Source: CAIKMD01 sp963740675
GTDB lineage: Bacteria > Pseudomonadota > Alphaproteobacteria > ATCC43930 > CGMCC-115725
Length of the DNA stretch: 64,000 nucleotides
NCBI GenBank assembly: GCA_963740675.1
Contig: CAVUFS010000003.1
Coordinates: forward strand, 62,001-126,000
Direction of reading: 5' to 3'
The position numbers and the translations under genes are program-made. The notes below the pieces were generated by a model that was not told where the DNA came from, made no database searches, and was given only the letters and a program-made list of their open reading frames with translations. Positions 23,695 to 32,190 of the stretch are shown piece by piece. How positions within the stretch are numbered: the stretch's first letter is position 1; each line of letters starts with the position of its first letter.

Positions 23695-25266
23695 TTATTC
23701 CGGCAGCCCAGAGGCGCCGAGCATTTCGCCCAGAGCGGTTGCAAGCTTCGGTGCGCAATCAACGCCTGAAAACTGCCGACCGAACCCAAACGCCGGCTGC
23801 AATTCCAAAACACGTGCGGCGGCTGCCTTGGCTTCCTCCCATCGCCCGACTTTCGCGAGCATTGCTGTCAGCAGAACATAATTGATGCTGTGGCCAGGAT
23901 TGGATTGCACGGCTCTGTAGGCGGCATGGACCGCGGCGTCATAGCGGCCGAGCAGAAAATACCCGAGCGCGAAGGAGCCGAAGGCGGCAAACGCCCAGGG
24001 ATCGAACGGGCTCAGGCGCATCCCTCGCTCTGCCCAATCGATCGCGCGTTCGGCCTGTCCGGTCCAACTGAAGATGACGCTGCCGAGAATGTAGGCGAGA
24101 GCCGTTGATGGGCTGATAGCCAAGGCGGCCTCGAAGGCGGTGAACGCGGCGGCGCGATCGTGCGCGTCCATGCCGATGGAAAACGCGGCAAAGGTCAAAG
24201 CGAGCGGATCATCCTGCCCATTTGCGATCGCCGCCTGAGCATGACGGATCGAGGCCGCTTTATCGTCTTCATGCAGACCCGCACGAAGAAAGCGATTGTG
24301 ATAGCCCATCGCCGCAAAGCCGTGCGCCAACGCGTAGGTAGGATCCAGGACGAGCGCGCGCTCCAGGAGCACCAGCGCCTTTGCTGAGCGCTCGGGCATG
24401 CCGGAATAGATGTCGGGCTGTGCCCGCAACACGAGATCGTATGCGTCGAGGCTATCCGGCCGCTTGCGCTTGACGCGCTCAACTTCCGCTTGGCGCAAAC
24501 TCGGTTCGATCGCGCCGACGACTGATAGGGCGATCTCGTCCTGAAGGGCAAAAATATCGTTGAATTTGCGATCGTAACGTTCGGCCCATACATGCGTTCC
24601 CGATACGGCATCGACGAGCTGTCCATTAATGCGTACGGAATCCGATATCTTGCGCATGCTGCCCTCAAGCACGTAGCGCACGCCGAGCTCGCGCCCGATT
24701 TGCTTCACGTCAACGGTCCGGCCGCGATAGGTGAAGCTCGAATTGCGAGCGATGACGAAGAGCCACTTGATGCGCGACAGGCCGGTGATGATGTCGTCGA
24801 CCATGCCGTCGGCGAAATATCCCTGCTCGGGGTCGCCGCTTAAATTCGAAAACGGCAGCACGGCCACAGACGGAGTGTCCGGTAGGGCAAGCGCGGGCGA
24901 AGTTTGCGGGATCGACTTAGCATCAGGGCTACCGGCCGCAACCTCCGGCCCGACATAGCGGTAGCCACGGCGCGGCAAGGTCTCGATCCAGCGTTCCCCT
25001 CCGGCCTCCATCGCCAAGACCCGGCGCAACGCCGCAATCTGAACCGTGAGGTTACTTTCCTCGACCGCAAGCCCGGACCAAGCGGCATCGATCAAAGCGT
25101 CTTTGGACACAGGCATTCCCGGCTGCGCAAGAAGCACCCGAAGCAGCGCAACGGCGCGTTTGCCCAGCATCGTCGGTTCTGCGCCGTGAAACAGTATTCC
25201 GACGTCCGGCTCGAGGCGAAATGGCCCGAATTGAGAGGTAGTCGCCATCGAGCGAGTGGGCATCAT
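23695..25266 (-). CDS. Winged-helix (CadC/OmpR-type) regulator with TolB-like and TPR domains
   Basis: A 523-residue protein. Residues 12-108 are an OmpR/CadC-type DNA-binding domain (FGPFRLEPDVGILF, then VEESNLTVQIAALRRVL and WIETLPRRGYRYVGP). Residues ~133-270 match the adenylate-cyclase-associated/TolB-like segment (SVAVLPFSNLSGDPEQGYFA, DGMVDDIITGLSRI, GSMRKISDSVRI, HVWAERYDR). The remainder is TPR repeats. There is no transmembrane segment, so it is cytoplasmic, unlike CadC. It is divergent from the cupin gene across ~110 bases and is the obvious candidate to control it. Start at 25266 or six codons in (25248). Confidence 0.9.
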   Translation of the reverse strand: MMPTRSMATTSQFGPFRLEPDVGILFHGAEPTMLGKRAVALLRVLLAQPGMPVSKDALIDAAWSGLAVEESNLTVQIAALRRVLAMEAGGERWIETLPRRGYRYVGPEVAAGSPDAKSIPQTSPALALPDTPSVAVLPFSNLSGDPEQGYFADGMVDDIITGLSRIKWLFVIARNSSFTYRGRTVDVKQIGRELGVRYVLEGSMRKISDSVRINGQLVDAVSGTHVWAERYDRKFNDIFALQDEIALSVVGAIEPSLRQAEVERVKRKRPDSLDAYDLVLRAQPDIYSGMPERSAKALVLLERALVLDPTYALAHGFAAMGYHNRFLRAGLHEDDKAASIRHAQAAIANGQDDPLALTFAAFSIGMDAHDRAAAFTAFEAALAISPSTALAYILGSVIFSWTGQAERAIDWAERGMRLSPFDPWAFAAFGSFALGYFLLGRYDAAVHAAYRAVQSNPGHSINYVLLTAMLAKVGRWEEAKAAAARVLELQPAFGFGRQFSGVDCAPKLATALGEMLGASGLPE

Positions 25267-25377
25267 TTGGAATAATTTTACAATATTTTCGCGACTGATT
25301 CAGGACCTCCGACAAAGGCAAAGCCCATGGTTGAGGGGCTTGCCGAACATGGCAACGCGCCAAACCTGGAGGTATCA

Positions 25378-25836
25378 ATGAACGCAAAAGCAGTCATTCG
25401 AATGCCGTGCGAGGACAAAGGTGTCGTGCTGTCCGGGCATCCGATGGTATTTCTCGTAACCGGGGAGGACACCAAGCACACGTCCATGTTTGAGTGGACG
25501 ATACCACCTCGGTTCTCGACCGGCCTGCACGTCCATCGCATCCAGGAGGAAACCTTCTACGTGTTGGACGGGGAATGCGAGTGGCACGTCAGCGACCACC
25601 AGATCCGGGCCACGCCGGGCACCTTCCTCTTCATTCCGCCAGGCGTACCTCACAACATCGCCAATCCGACCGACAAGCCAGCGCGCGTGCTCATGACTGT
25701 ATCGCCGCCCGGTCACGAACACTATTTCGAGGAGCTCGCGAAAGCCGTCACGCGCGACGGCCCGCCGGACGCCAAGGTCATCGCCGAACTGAGACGTCGC
25801 TATGACACCGATCAGCTATCGGCACTGAAAAGCTAG
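25378..25836 (+). CDS. Cupin_2 protein
   Basis: A 152-residue single cupin barrel with both metal motifs. Motif 1 is G-L-H51-V-H53 ... E57/E58 ... VLDGE; motif 2 is PGTFLFIPPGVPH92NIAN. Three His and a Glu would bind Fe or Mn. Such proteins act as dioxygenases, isomerases or small-molecule sensors. GGAGG lies six bases before the ATG at 25378; 17 extra in-frame codons upstream lack a ribosome site. It is divergent from the winged-helix/TPR regulator, which suggests a regulator-target pair responding to a small metabolite. Confidence 0.88.
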   Translation: MNAKAVIRMPCEDKGVVLSGHPMVFLVTGEDTKHTSMFEWTIPPRFSTGLHVHRIQEETFYVLDGECEWHVSDHQIRATPGTFLFIPPGVPHNIANPTDKPARVLMTVSPPGHEHYFEELAKAVTRDGPPDAKVIAELRRRYDTDQLSALKS

Positions 25837-25847
25837 CAAGCGTGCGG

Positions 25848-25873
25848 CGGTCGCCAGCGTCCAGCGGCGACCG
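25848..25873 (+). terminator. Possible hairpin terminator after cupin gene
   Basis: CGGTCGCC / GGCGACCG forms an 8-bp stem with a 10-nt loop, 11 bases after the cupin stop. There is no T-tract, so it may only stabilise the mRNA end. Confidence 0.4.
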
Positions 25874-25932
25874 TCCGACTAAGTACCGCGCGCTGCTACA
25901 CGGCCCGCAAGGCCGCCTTGAAATCGGCGGCC

Positions 25933-26127
25933 TTACCGCGTCCCTTTGCCGTGCTGCGCGTTCCAGCGTGCTTGCGCGGTTTTGCGGGCGCGGTCGGATT
26001 TGCGGCGGGCGCTGAGCTTCTCGGCGCGCGCGAGGCCGCCGTTCTTGTGCGCGGCGACATCGTCAGAGAGCTCGACGATCAGAAAATCGATTTGCTCGGG
26101 ATCGCGAGGGCGGTTCATGCCGTTCAT
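25933..26127 (-). CDS. Small basic hypothetical protein
   Basis: A 64-residue protein starting MNGMNRPRDPEQIDFLIVEL. The second half is GGLARAEKLSARRKSDRARK followed by TAQARW, a Lys/Arg/Ala-rich helix pattern (K-x-G-G-x-A-R-A-x-x-L-S-x-x-R-R ... AxxAARW) shared by many small rhizobial proteins that may bind nucleic acid. ATG at 26127 or 26118. The frame stays open upstream opposite the 26234 gene, but that part is Ser-rich antisense. Confidence 0.6.
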   Translation of the reverse strand: MNGMNRPRDPEQIDFLIVELSDDVAAHKNGGLARAEKLSARRKSDRARKTAQARWNAQHGKGTR

Positions 26128-26233
26128 TATGCGCCGCGTTCGCGCCGGCGTATAGGAGTTTGCAAATGCGCCGGCGCCGTGCTTAGCAACGAAGCAGTGA
26201 TTCACAATAAAGGCACGTGAGGGAGAAGCCGCT

Positions 26234-26518
26234 ATGGCCGAGGCCGGGCTGGATCGGGAAATGCAGGCGAAGCTTGAGGCGCTCGAGCCGCGCGAAGAGC
26301 TGGTGATGCGCATCGCGTTGCGCGAAATGCATGACAGCATCCGCGGTGACCGCAGGTTCGGCGACCGGATCAAGCAGTTGCTCGAACAGCTCGACCCGCG
26401 GCCGCAAGAGATGGCGGCGATCTTCACCGAAGCGCGCGAAGCCGGAAAAGCAATGAGTATCGATGGCGATAGTGGCGCTCAAGCTATGCCCCCGCGCGGC
26501 GGTCGCCGCGAATCCTGA
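26234..26518 (+). CDS. Hypothetical helical protein
   Basis: A 94-residue protein starting MAEAGLDREMQAKLEALEPR with GAGGGAGAAG before the ATG. Residues 1-75 are predicted helices rich in Arg, Glu and Leu (REELVMRIALREMHDSIR, IKQLLEQLDPRPQEMAAIF). The C-terminal tail is Gly/Arg-rich. The 3' part carries a partial match to the dispersed repeat (GCGAAGCCGGAAAAGCAATG). No family recognised. Confidence 0.55.
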   Translation: MAEAGLDREMQAKLEALEPREELVMRIALREMHDSIRGDRRFGDRIKQLLEQLDPRPQEMAAIFTEAREAGKAMSIDGDSGAQAMPPRGGRRES

Positions 26519-26678
26519 AAAACCGCGGCGCCGCGGCTTCGTCTAAAACACGACACAGCGCCTTTAATGCGGCGATTGCTGTCTCACGGCAGTGTGAGCG
26601 CAACCCCGTCCTCCCTGACGAGTTACACCTCTCAGAATTTCCGAAGAAAATTTGTTTGTGACACACATGGAGAATGTC

Positions 26679-26906
26679 ATGCGAGTGGTGACCTATATCG
26701 CGGCGCTGGGGCTATTAGCAGTCGGTGGCTGCAGTCAGGGCCAATCGGCCGATCAAAGCGGACAAGCGCCGTTCAATAATGGCACGCGACAGAGCCTTTC
26801 GCAGCCAACGACCTGTTCGCCGGCTGATACGACCTGCGGCACCGGCATCGGGAATCCGTCTGTGCAATCGCCGGTGCAGAAACGCGAGCTGAACACGACG
26901 CCGTAA
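26679..26906 (+). CDS. Small lipoprotein with CSPAD-GNPSVQSP tail
   Basis: A 75-residue protein. MRVVTYIAALGLLAVGGC ends in a lipobox (VGGC), so the mature protein is lipid-anchored. A Gln/Ser/Asn-rich linker follows, then PTTCSPADTTCGTGIGNPSV and QSPVQKRELNTTP with two Cys that could form a disulfide. The tail matches the broken gene at 17398-17621, with mostly synonymous differences. GGAG precedes the ATG, and a terminator follows the stop. Function unknown. Confidence 0.7.
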   Translation: MRVVTYIAALGLLAVGGCSQGQSADQSGQAPFNNGTRQSLSQPTTCSPADTTCGTGIGNPSVQSPVQKRELNTTP

Positions 26907-26919
26907 TCGGCGTGCTACG

Positions 26920-26944
26920 AAAGCCCCGCTTCGGCGGGGCTTTT
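26920..26944 (+). terminator. Terminator of lipoprotein gene
   Basis: AAA-GCCCCGC-TTCG-GCGGGGC-TTTT lies 13 bases past the lipoprotein stop. It adjoins the stop of the convergent binding-protein gene (26946) and could serve both strands. Confidence 0.85.
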
Positions 26945-26945
26945 G

Positions 26946-27980
26946 CTATTTCGTGTCGTTGAACAGCTTGGCGTAGCGCATATCGATGATGTTCCGTGCA
27001 TCGATATGCATCTTCTGCATGCCTTGTGCCTCGTACCAATCGAGCATGCGCTGCACATCGCCGAGATTGATGCGCGCTTCCGGCTCGACATAGTTGAGGC
27101 CTTGCTCGATGACTTCGGGCTTCTGATTGAGGCCTTTGGCCATGAGCGCGATCAGCTCGGGCGCGCTCGGCTGATCAGCGCGGTTGCCTTGCGCATCGAC
27201 GAAACCGGCGTTCCAGGTTTTCGCGGCCTTGCGGAACGCCGCGAGGAAACGCTTCACCGTGTCCGGTTTGTCATTGGCGATCTTCGTTGAGGTCACCGTG
27301 CCGGTGACGCTGGCGCCGTGCACCTCGTCGTCGAGCCACGCGATGAATTTGCCGCCGCTGCGCGCGAGCAGGGCGTTGAGATTTGCCGCGCTCATGATCG
27401 AGGCGTCAATCTGACCGCCGGTCAGTGCCGAGGCGACGTTGCCGTTCGACTGCAGTCCGACCACGCGCACGTCCTTGAGTGCGATATGATGTTTTTCGAG
27501 CATCAGGGCGAGGGAATATTGCAGCGGGGAGCCGAGTTGGGTGATGCCGACGGAATGGCCCGCGAAACCATCGAGCGAGGTAAGGCCGGCGGCATAGGCC
27601 TGGTTCGAGACGATGAAGCCGAGGCCGTGAAAACCCGGATGCTCGACCGTATCGCCGCCGATGACTTTCATGCTGCCCTGATTGGCGAGAACGAAGAACG
27701 CGTCGGTGAGGCCGGCCGAGCCGAAATCGACATCGCCGGCGGCGATCGCCACGACGATGGGCTGAGCGGATTCGAACGGTACCATCGTCACGTCGAAGCC
27801 TTCGTCGTGGAAATAGCCTTTGGCATCGGCAACGACGAGGGGAATGCTGGCGAGCGAGGTGGACACGATGCCGACGCGGATCGGCTCACCTGCCGAAGCG
27901 CTCGCCGTGCCCATGCAGGCAGCAATGCCGAGCGCTGCCAGGGCTGCTGCAGGGCGAAAAGCCCGTTGCGATCGTCCCAT
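26946..27980 (-). CDS. NMT1-type solute-binding protein
   Basis: A 344-residue protein with a signal peptide (residues 1-30, GTASASA). It shows the NMT1/TauA-type binding pattern: VRVGIVSTSLASIPLVVADA near residue 35, YFHDEGFDV, AIAAGDVDFGSAG, and GLTSLDGFAGHSVGI beginning the second lobe. It is closely related to the protein at 55454-56458 (SLD..AGHSV, GSP.(Q/H)Y, LQ(S/A)NGN). GGGAGGAA precedes the ATG. No permease or ATPase is adjacent, so it is an orphan receptor in this window. The ligand is probably a small organic acid or amine. Confidence 0.88.
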   Translation of the reverse strand: MGRSQRAFRPAAALAALGIAACMGTASASAGEPIRVGIVSTSLASIPLVVADAKGYFHDEGFDVTMVPFESAQPIVVAIAAGDVDFGSAGLTDAFFVLANQGSMKVIGGDTVEHPGFHGLGFIVSNQAYAAGLTSLDGFAGHSVGITQLGSPLQYSLALMLEKHHIALKDVRVVGLQSNGNVASALTGGQIDASIMSAANLNALLARSGGKFIAWLDDEVHGASVTGTVTSTKIANDKPDTVKRFLAAFRKAAKTWNAGFVDAQGNRADQPSAPELIALMAKGLNQKPEVIEQGLNYVEPEARINLGDVQRMLDWYEAQGMQKMHIDARNIIDMRYAKLFNDTK

Positions 27981-28116
27981 CGATTTCCTCCCTCAACGTC
28001 GGCGTGTTATCCGCCGCCCAATTATGCCCGCGCGAAGATATCACGACAAAACCACATGATCGCCGCCTTCGCTACCGATGATTGAGGTTGGGGAAAAGAT
28101 CATTGTGGAGGTCATC

Positions 28117-28593
28117 GTGCGCAATCATTTCAGCTTCGGCTTATCGACTGTCGCGTTGGCGGCCGTTTTGTTGCTGCCGCCGATCCTTGCTTCGGCGCAA
28201 ACGCCCGAGCCGGCCGCGGGCAATCCGGCGATCACCAATACGCCGAAGCCTTCGGGAGGCGACACCGTGACGTCGGGTTCGGGCGGCGCCGCGTCGCCGA
28301 GCATGGCCTCGCCCTCGAATGAGGCGAATATCCCAAAAGGCTCGAATCCGAATAGCGCCAACGGCAATCTCGGCCCGGGCAGCGGCGGTACGCCATCGTC
28401 GAGCGCGTCCGACAATTCGATGCCGAGCCAGACCGGCGCCAATGCGCAATCGGGAATCAATGATTCGCGACCAAGCCAGACCGCGACCAATCCCGATGCG
28501 GGCATGAATAGCGGTTCGTCGGGCACGAGCAACGGCGCCGCTTCCATGTCGCAAGGCCAGTATGCATCGCCGCCAACGACGGACATGAAATAG
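28117..28593 (+). CDS. Secreted low-complexity Ser/Gly/Asn/Pro-rich protein
   Basis: A 158-residue protein from a GTG at 28117 with GGAGG six bases upstream. The signal peptide is VRNHFSFGLSTVALAAVLLL, ending ASA. The mature part is disordered, with repeats such as PSQTGANAQSGIN / PSQTATNPDAGMN and many SGG, SNG and SPS runs, lacking Cys and Trp. Such proteins are common in rhizobia and may sit in the periplasm or cell wall; no function is known. Confidence 0.7.
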   Translation: MRNHFSFGLSTVALAAVLLLPPILASAQTPEPAAGNPAITNTPKPSGGDTVTSGSGGAASPSMASPSNEANIPKGSNPNSANGNLGPGSGGTPSSSASDNSMPSQTGANAQSGINDSRPSQTATNPDAGMNSGSSGTSNGAASMSQGQYASPPTTDMK

Positions 28594-28598
28594 CAGTG

Positions 28599-29606
28599 TC
28601 AGCCGCCGTAATGCGAGCTGCTGACCTTGCCGCGGAAAACGATGTACTGGTAGGCGTTGTAGACGACCATCACCGGGATCAGCAGCCCGATGCCGAGCAT
28701 CATGATGACGAGGGTGAGGCTGTCGGATCCGGCGGCCTCCGCCGTCACGCTGCGCGGAATGAGATAGGGATAGAGGCTCGCCGCCAGCCCGCTCAGCGAC
28801 GACAGGAAGATTCCGATGCTCCACAGGAAGGGCGCGGTCTCGTGGCGCTTCAAAAGCGCGCGGGCCAGCATGCCTGAGCAGAAGATCGCGAACAAAGGCG
28901 GGATCACGAAAGCGCTGATGATGCCGTTGCCGAACCATTTCTCGGCGACGAAGGGATAGCGGATCGGTGTCCAGAGCGAGACGCCGGCCGCCGCGATCAG
29001 CATCAGCGCGCCGGCGATCCAGGCGGTACGGATCGCGTGCTGTTGCGCTTCGCCTTCGGTCTTGACGATGAGATAAGTCGCGCCGAGCAGCACATAACCG
29101 AACACCACGCCGAACGCGACGAGCACCGAGAAAGGCGAGAGCCAGTCGAACGGGCCGCCGGTGAAACGCTCGTCCGCGACACTCGGGCCGGCGATCAGCC
29201 CGCCGAGCGCAAAGCCCTGGCACAGCGTCGCGACCAAGCTGCCGATGCCGAAGGCATAATCCCAGAGCCGCGGATGCGCATGTTCGCGGTACTCGAAAGC
29301 GACGCCGCGGAAGATCAAAGCGAAGATCATGATCGTGATCGGCAGATAAAGCGCGTTGAGCAACACGCCGTAGACGAGGGGAAACGCGCCGAACAGCGCG
29401 CCACCCAGCACGACGAGCCAGCTCTCGTTCGCGTCCCAGACGCTGCCGAGGCTCGCTACCATGATGCCGCGGCGCTCGTCTTCGCGCACGAAGAGCGAGA
29501 GAACGCCGATGCCGAGATCGAAACCATCGAGCACGACGTAGAACGTCAGAAACAGCCCGAGGAAACAGAGCCAGACATCGATCAGGAAAAGATGCACATT
29601 GTCCAT
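28599..29606 (-). CDS. cydB: Cytochrome bd-type quinol oxidase subunit II
   Basis: A 335-residue protein with about nine membrane segments and the CydB landmarks FYVVLDGFDLGIGVL near residue 22 and WDANESWLVVLGGALFGAFP near 57. With CydA it oxidises ubiquinol and reduces O2 to water without pumping protons, with high oxygen affinity. It begins three bases after the cydA stop and is co-transcribed with it. Normal length for the cyanide-insensitive subgroup. No CydX-like peptide is recognised downstream. Confidence 0.95.
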   Translation of the reverse strand: MDNVHLFLIDVWLCFLGLFLTFYVVLDGFDLGIGVLSLFVREDERRGIMVASLGSVWDANESWLVVLGGALFGAFPLVYGVLLNALYLPITIMIFALIFRGVAFEYREHAHPRLWDYAFGIGSLVATLCQGFALGGLIAGPSVADERFTGGPFDWLSPFSVLVAFGVVFGYVLLGATYLIVKTEGEAQQHAIRTAWIAGALMLIAAAGVSLWTPIRYPFVAEKWFGNGIISAFVIPPLFAIFCSGMLARALLKRHETAPFLWSIGIFLSSLSGLAASLYPYLIPRSVTAEAAGSDSLTLVIMMLGIGLLIPVMVVYNAYQYIVFRGKVSSSHYGG

Positions 29607-29609
29607 CGG

Positions 29610-31028
29610 TCAGGTCTCGCTCGCGCTGGTTCGACGTCCTTCGGACGATACGCTAAGCCGATCGCGTGAGGGCGCCGGCAAAGTGAGATCGGGGCCCTTG
29701 CGGACTATCCGATAGGCGAAGGTGACGAAGGTCACAAGCAGCAGGCTGTCGATCAGGAAATAGCCGATGGTGGTGAAGCCGACGCTGGTTGGCGACAGCG
29801 CCGAGACCGCATCGCTGGTCCGCATGAGGCCGTAGATGATCCAGGGCTGGCGTCCAACCTCGCGCACCGTCCAACCCATATCGACGGCGATATAACCGAG
29901 CGGGATCGACGCCACCCAGGCCCAGAGCAGCCATTTCTGTGCCGCGATGCTTTCGGGCTTCAGCCGACCTTTGAATGCTGCCCAGCCGGTCCACAGCATC
30001 AGGAAGAACAGCGCGAAGCCGATGCCCGCCATGATGCGGAAGGCGTAGAAGATCAGCGGCAGCAAAGGCGGCTGATCTTCCGGCGAAAAATCATGCAGGC
30101 CTTTCACCTGGCCGTCGAGCGTGTTGGTCGCAAGGAAGGACAACACGCCGGGGATGGTGATCTCCCAATCGTTGCGCTGCGCGGCTTTATTGGGCCAGGC
30201 GAGCATCGCCCAATCGGCCGGCTGGCCCGGCTTGTTCGTATCCCAATTGCCTTCGATCGCCGCGCCTTTGGCCGGCTGAGTCGCGAAGACGGATTTGCCG
30301 CTCGCATCGCCGAGCCAGATTTGCACCGGCGTCACGATGATTGCGAGAGCGAAAGCAAGCAGAAAGGATTTGCGGAAGAAGGCAACCGAACTGCCGCGCA
30401 GCAAATGCCAGGCACTCGCGCCGCCGATGACGAACAGGCTGGTCTCGAGACAGGCGACCCACATATGCGAGACGCCCCATGGCATGTCGGGGTTAAATAT
30501 CGCTTGAAGGTAACTCTCGATGACGAAGCGGCCATTTTCCATATGGCCGCCGGCCGGCGTCTGCATCCAGGAATTGGCAACAAGGATCCAGAACGCCGAC
30601 AACGAGCCACCAAATGCTACCATCGCCGTGGCGAAAAGATGCATGCCGCGGGGCACGCGCTCCCAGCCGAACATCATGATGCCGAGAAAGCCGGCCTCAA
30701 GCATGAAGGCCATGGCGCCTTCGAAGCCGAGGATATTGCCGAAGAAGCCACCGGCGACGTGCGCGAAGGTGGCCCAATTCGTGCCAAACTCGAATTCCAA
30801 CGGCAGACCGGTGACGACGCCGACGCCGAAATTCAGCAGGAACAACCGGCCCCAGAAACGCGTCTGGTGATACCAGACGATGTTGCCGGTCCGCATCCAC
30901 AGCGCTTCGGTGACGACCAGAAACAACGACAGGCCAATCGTCAGCACCGGCCAGAGAATATGGAACAGCGTCGTGATCGCGAATTGCAGGCGCGACAGAA
31001 TGACGACGTATTCGGCGGCGCTGGTCAT
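29610..31028 (-). CDS. cydA: Cytochrome bd-type quinol oxidase subunit I
   Basis: A 472-residue protein with nine membrane segments. It has the heme b595/d axial His in LSRLQFAITTLFHILWP (H23) and the Q-loop quinol-binding motif GWTVREVGRQPWIIYG. The Q-loop is short, as in the CIO-type (cyanide-insensitive) oxidases rather than E. coli CydA (~522 aa). It forms a two-gene operon with cydB and lets the cell respire at low O2 or in the presence of inhibitors. The cydDC assembly transporter is not in the window. Confidence 0.95.
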   Translation of the reverse strand: MTSAAEYVVILSRLQFAITTLFHILWPVLTIGLSLFLVVTEALWMRTGNIVWYHQTRFWGRLFLLNFGVGVVTGLPLEFEFGTNWATFAHVAGGFFGNILGFEGAMAFMLEAGFLGIMMFGWERVPRGMHLFATAMVAFGGSLSAFWILVANSWMQTPAGGHMENGRFVIESYLQAIFNPDMPWGVSHMWVACLETSLFVIGGASAWHLLRGSSVAFFRKSFLLAFALAIIVTPVQIWLGDASGKSVFATQPAKGAAIEGNWDTNKPGQPADWAMLAWPNKAAQRNDWEITIPGVLSFLATNTLDGQVKGLHDFSPEDQPPLLPLIFYAFRIMAGIGFALFFLMLWTGWAAFKGRLKPESIAAQKWLLWAWVASIPLGYIAVDMGWTVREVGRQPWIIYGLMRTSDAVSALSPTSVGFTTIGYFLIDSLLLVTFVTFAYRIVRKGPDLTLPAPSRDRLSVSSEGRRTSASET

Positions 31029-31139
31029 CCTGCACCCTTCGGGTTGCCGGAAAGCTTCTCGATAGTGACGAGCCGGAGCGACCGCGCCAAGAGCATGAAG
31101 CGATGCCGTGGCGTTAGGTCGCGCTGGCCTGTCCGGCTG

Positions 31140-32111
31140 CTATTTATGGCCGGGTAGGAATTCCTCGGTCATGTATTTCGACATATCCGGCTCAGTCGGC
31201 AGAATGCCGAGATCGACGAAGGAGGCTTTGACCGGTGCCACGGCATCAGCCGGGAAGGTGCCATCCTTCGAGAAGGACGGCATCACGTTGGTGTACTGCT
31301 TTTCCTCGACTTCCTCGGCGAAATTGTCCTTGGTGCGCGCGAAGGCGATGGTTTCCTTCTTGTGCGATGCCATATAGGCGACGCCTTCGAGCCAGCCCTT
31401 GATGAAGTTGCGCACCGCGGTCGGGTCTTTCTGGATGATCTCATCCGAGGCGAAGACGACGTTCTGAAGGAACGCGCCGACCCATTCCGACGCGGGCGCG
31501 AGCAAGCGGCCTTTCTTCTGCAATTCGAGATTCCAGCCGAGCGCCGCGCCGCTGATCTGCGCGTCGATCGCATGCGTCTCGAGCGCGGCGAGCTGCGGCG
31601 TGTATTCCGAGCCGTCGGTGACGAAGGTGAAGCTCTTCGGATCCCAGCCTTCCTTCTTCGCGATCTGGAAGGCGAGCCATTGTGTCAACGAGCCCACGGT
31701 CGAAATGCCGATGCGCTTGTCTTTCAGGTCGCTGAGCTTCTTGATCGGCGAATCATATTGCACGATGACGCCGAACAGCGCCGGCGTGATCGCGATGGCG
31801 GCGACCGCTTTCTCTGGCGAGCCTTTGACGGCGAAGGCAATATCGGTGCCGGCGCCGAGACCCATATCGATTGCGCCGGCAATCATCGCCTGATGCAGCT
31901 TGGCGCTACCGCCAAGATCGATCTCGGTTACATCGACGCCGCTCTTCTCGAAGAATTTCTGCTCGATGCCGATGGGAAGCGGCAGGAAGTTGAAGGCCTG
32001 CGCCGAGCTGTTGCCAACCTTGATCGCGGAGTTCGCCAGCGCCGGCGCGGTGTTGAGTGCAGCGATGCTCAGAATGGCGGCTGCAAAAAGAAAGCGCGGC
32101 GCGAACGACAT
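31140..32111 (-). CDS. SsuA/NMT1-type solute-binding protein
   Basis: A 323-residue protein with a signal peptide (residues 1-26, APALA). The type II binding fold shows GSAKLHQAMIAGAIDMGLGA near residue 68, SDLKDKRIGISTVGSLTQWL starting the second lobe, and WNLELQKKGRLL. The start ATG at 32111 has GGGGAGG upstream; ten further in-frame codons lack one. Relatives bind sulfonates, nitrate or aromatic acids for ABC import. It sits upstream of cydAB with a 111-base gap, with no transporter partner adjacent. Confidence 0.88.
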   Translation of the reverse strand: MSFAPRFLFAAAILSIAALNTAPALANSAIKVGNSSAQAFNFLPLPIGIEQKFFEKSGVDVTEIDLGGSAKLHQAMIAGAIDMGLGAGTDIAFAVKGSPEKAVAAIAITPALFGVIVQYDSPIKKLSDLKDKRIGISTVGSLTQWLAFQIAKKEGWDPKSFTFVTDGSEYTPQLAALETHAIDAQISGAALGWNLELQKKGRLLAPASEWVGAFLQNVVFASDEIIQKDPTAVRNFIKGWLEGVAYMASHKKETIAFARTKDNFAEEVEEKQYTNVMPSFSKDGTFPADAVAPVKASFVDLGILPTEPDMSKYMTEEFLPGHK

Positions 32112-32190
32112 GGCAGACCTCCCCTTTGATCTTCTGCCCACCGTTTAGCTGCTGAGCCATGGGCAGGGAAGGGGCTACGCCCACCCGGAA

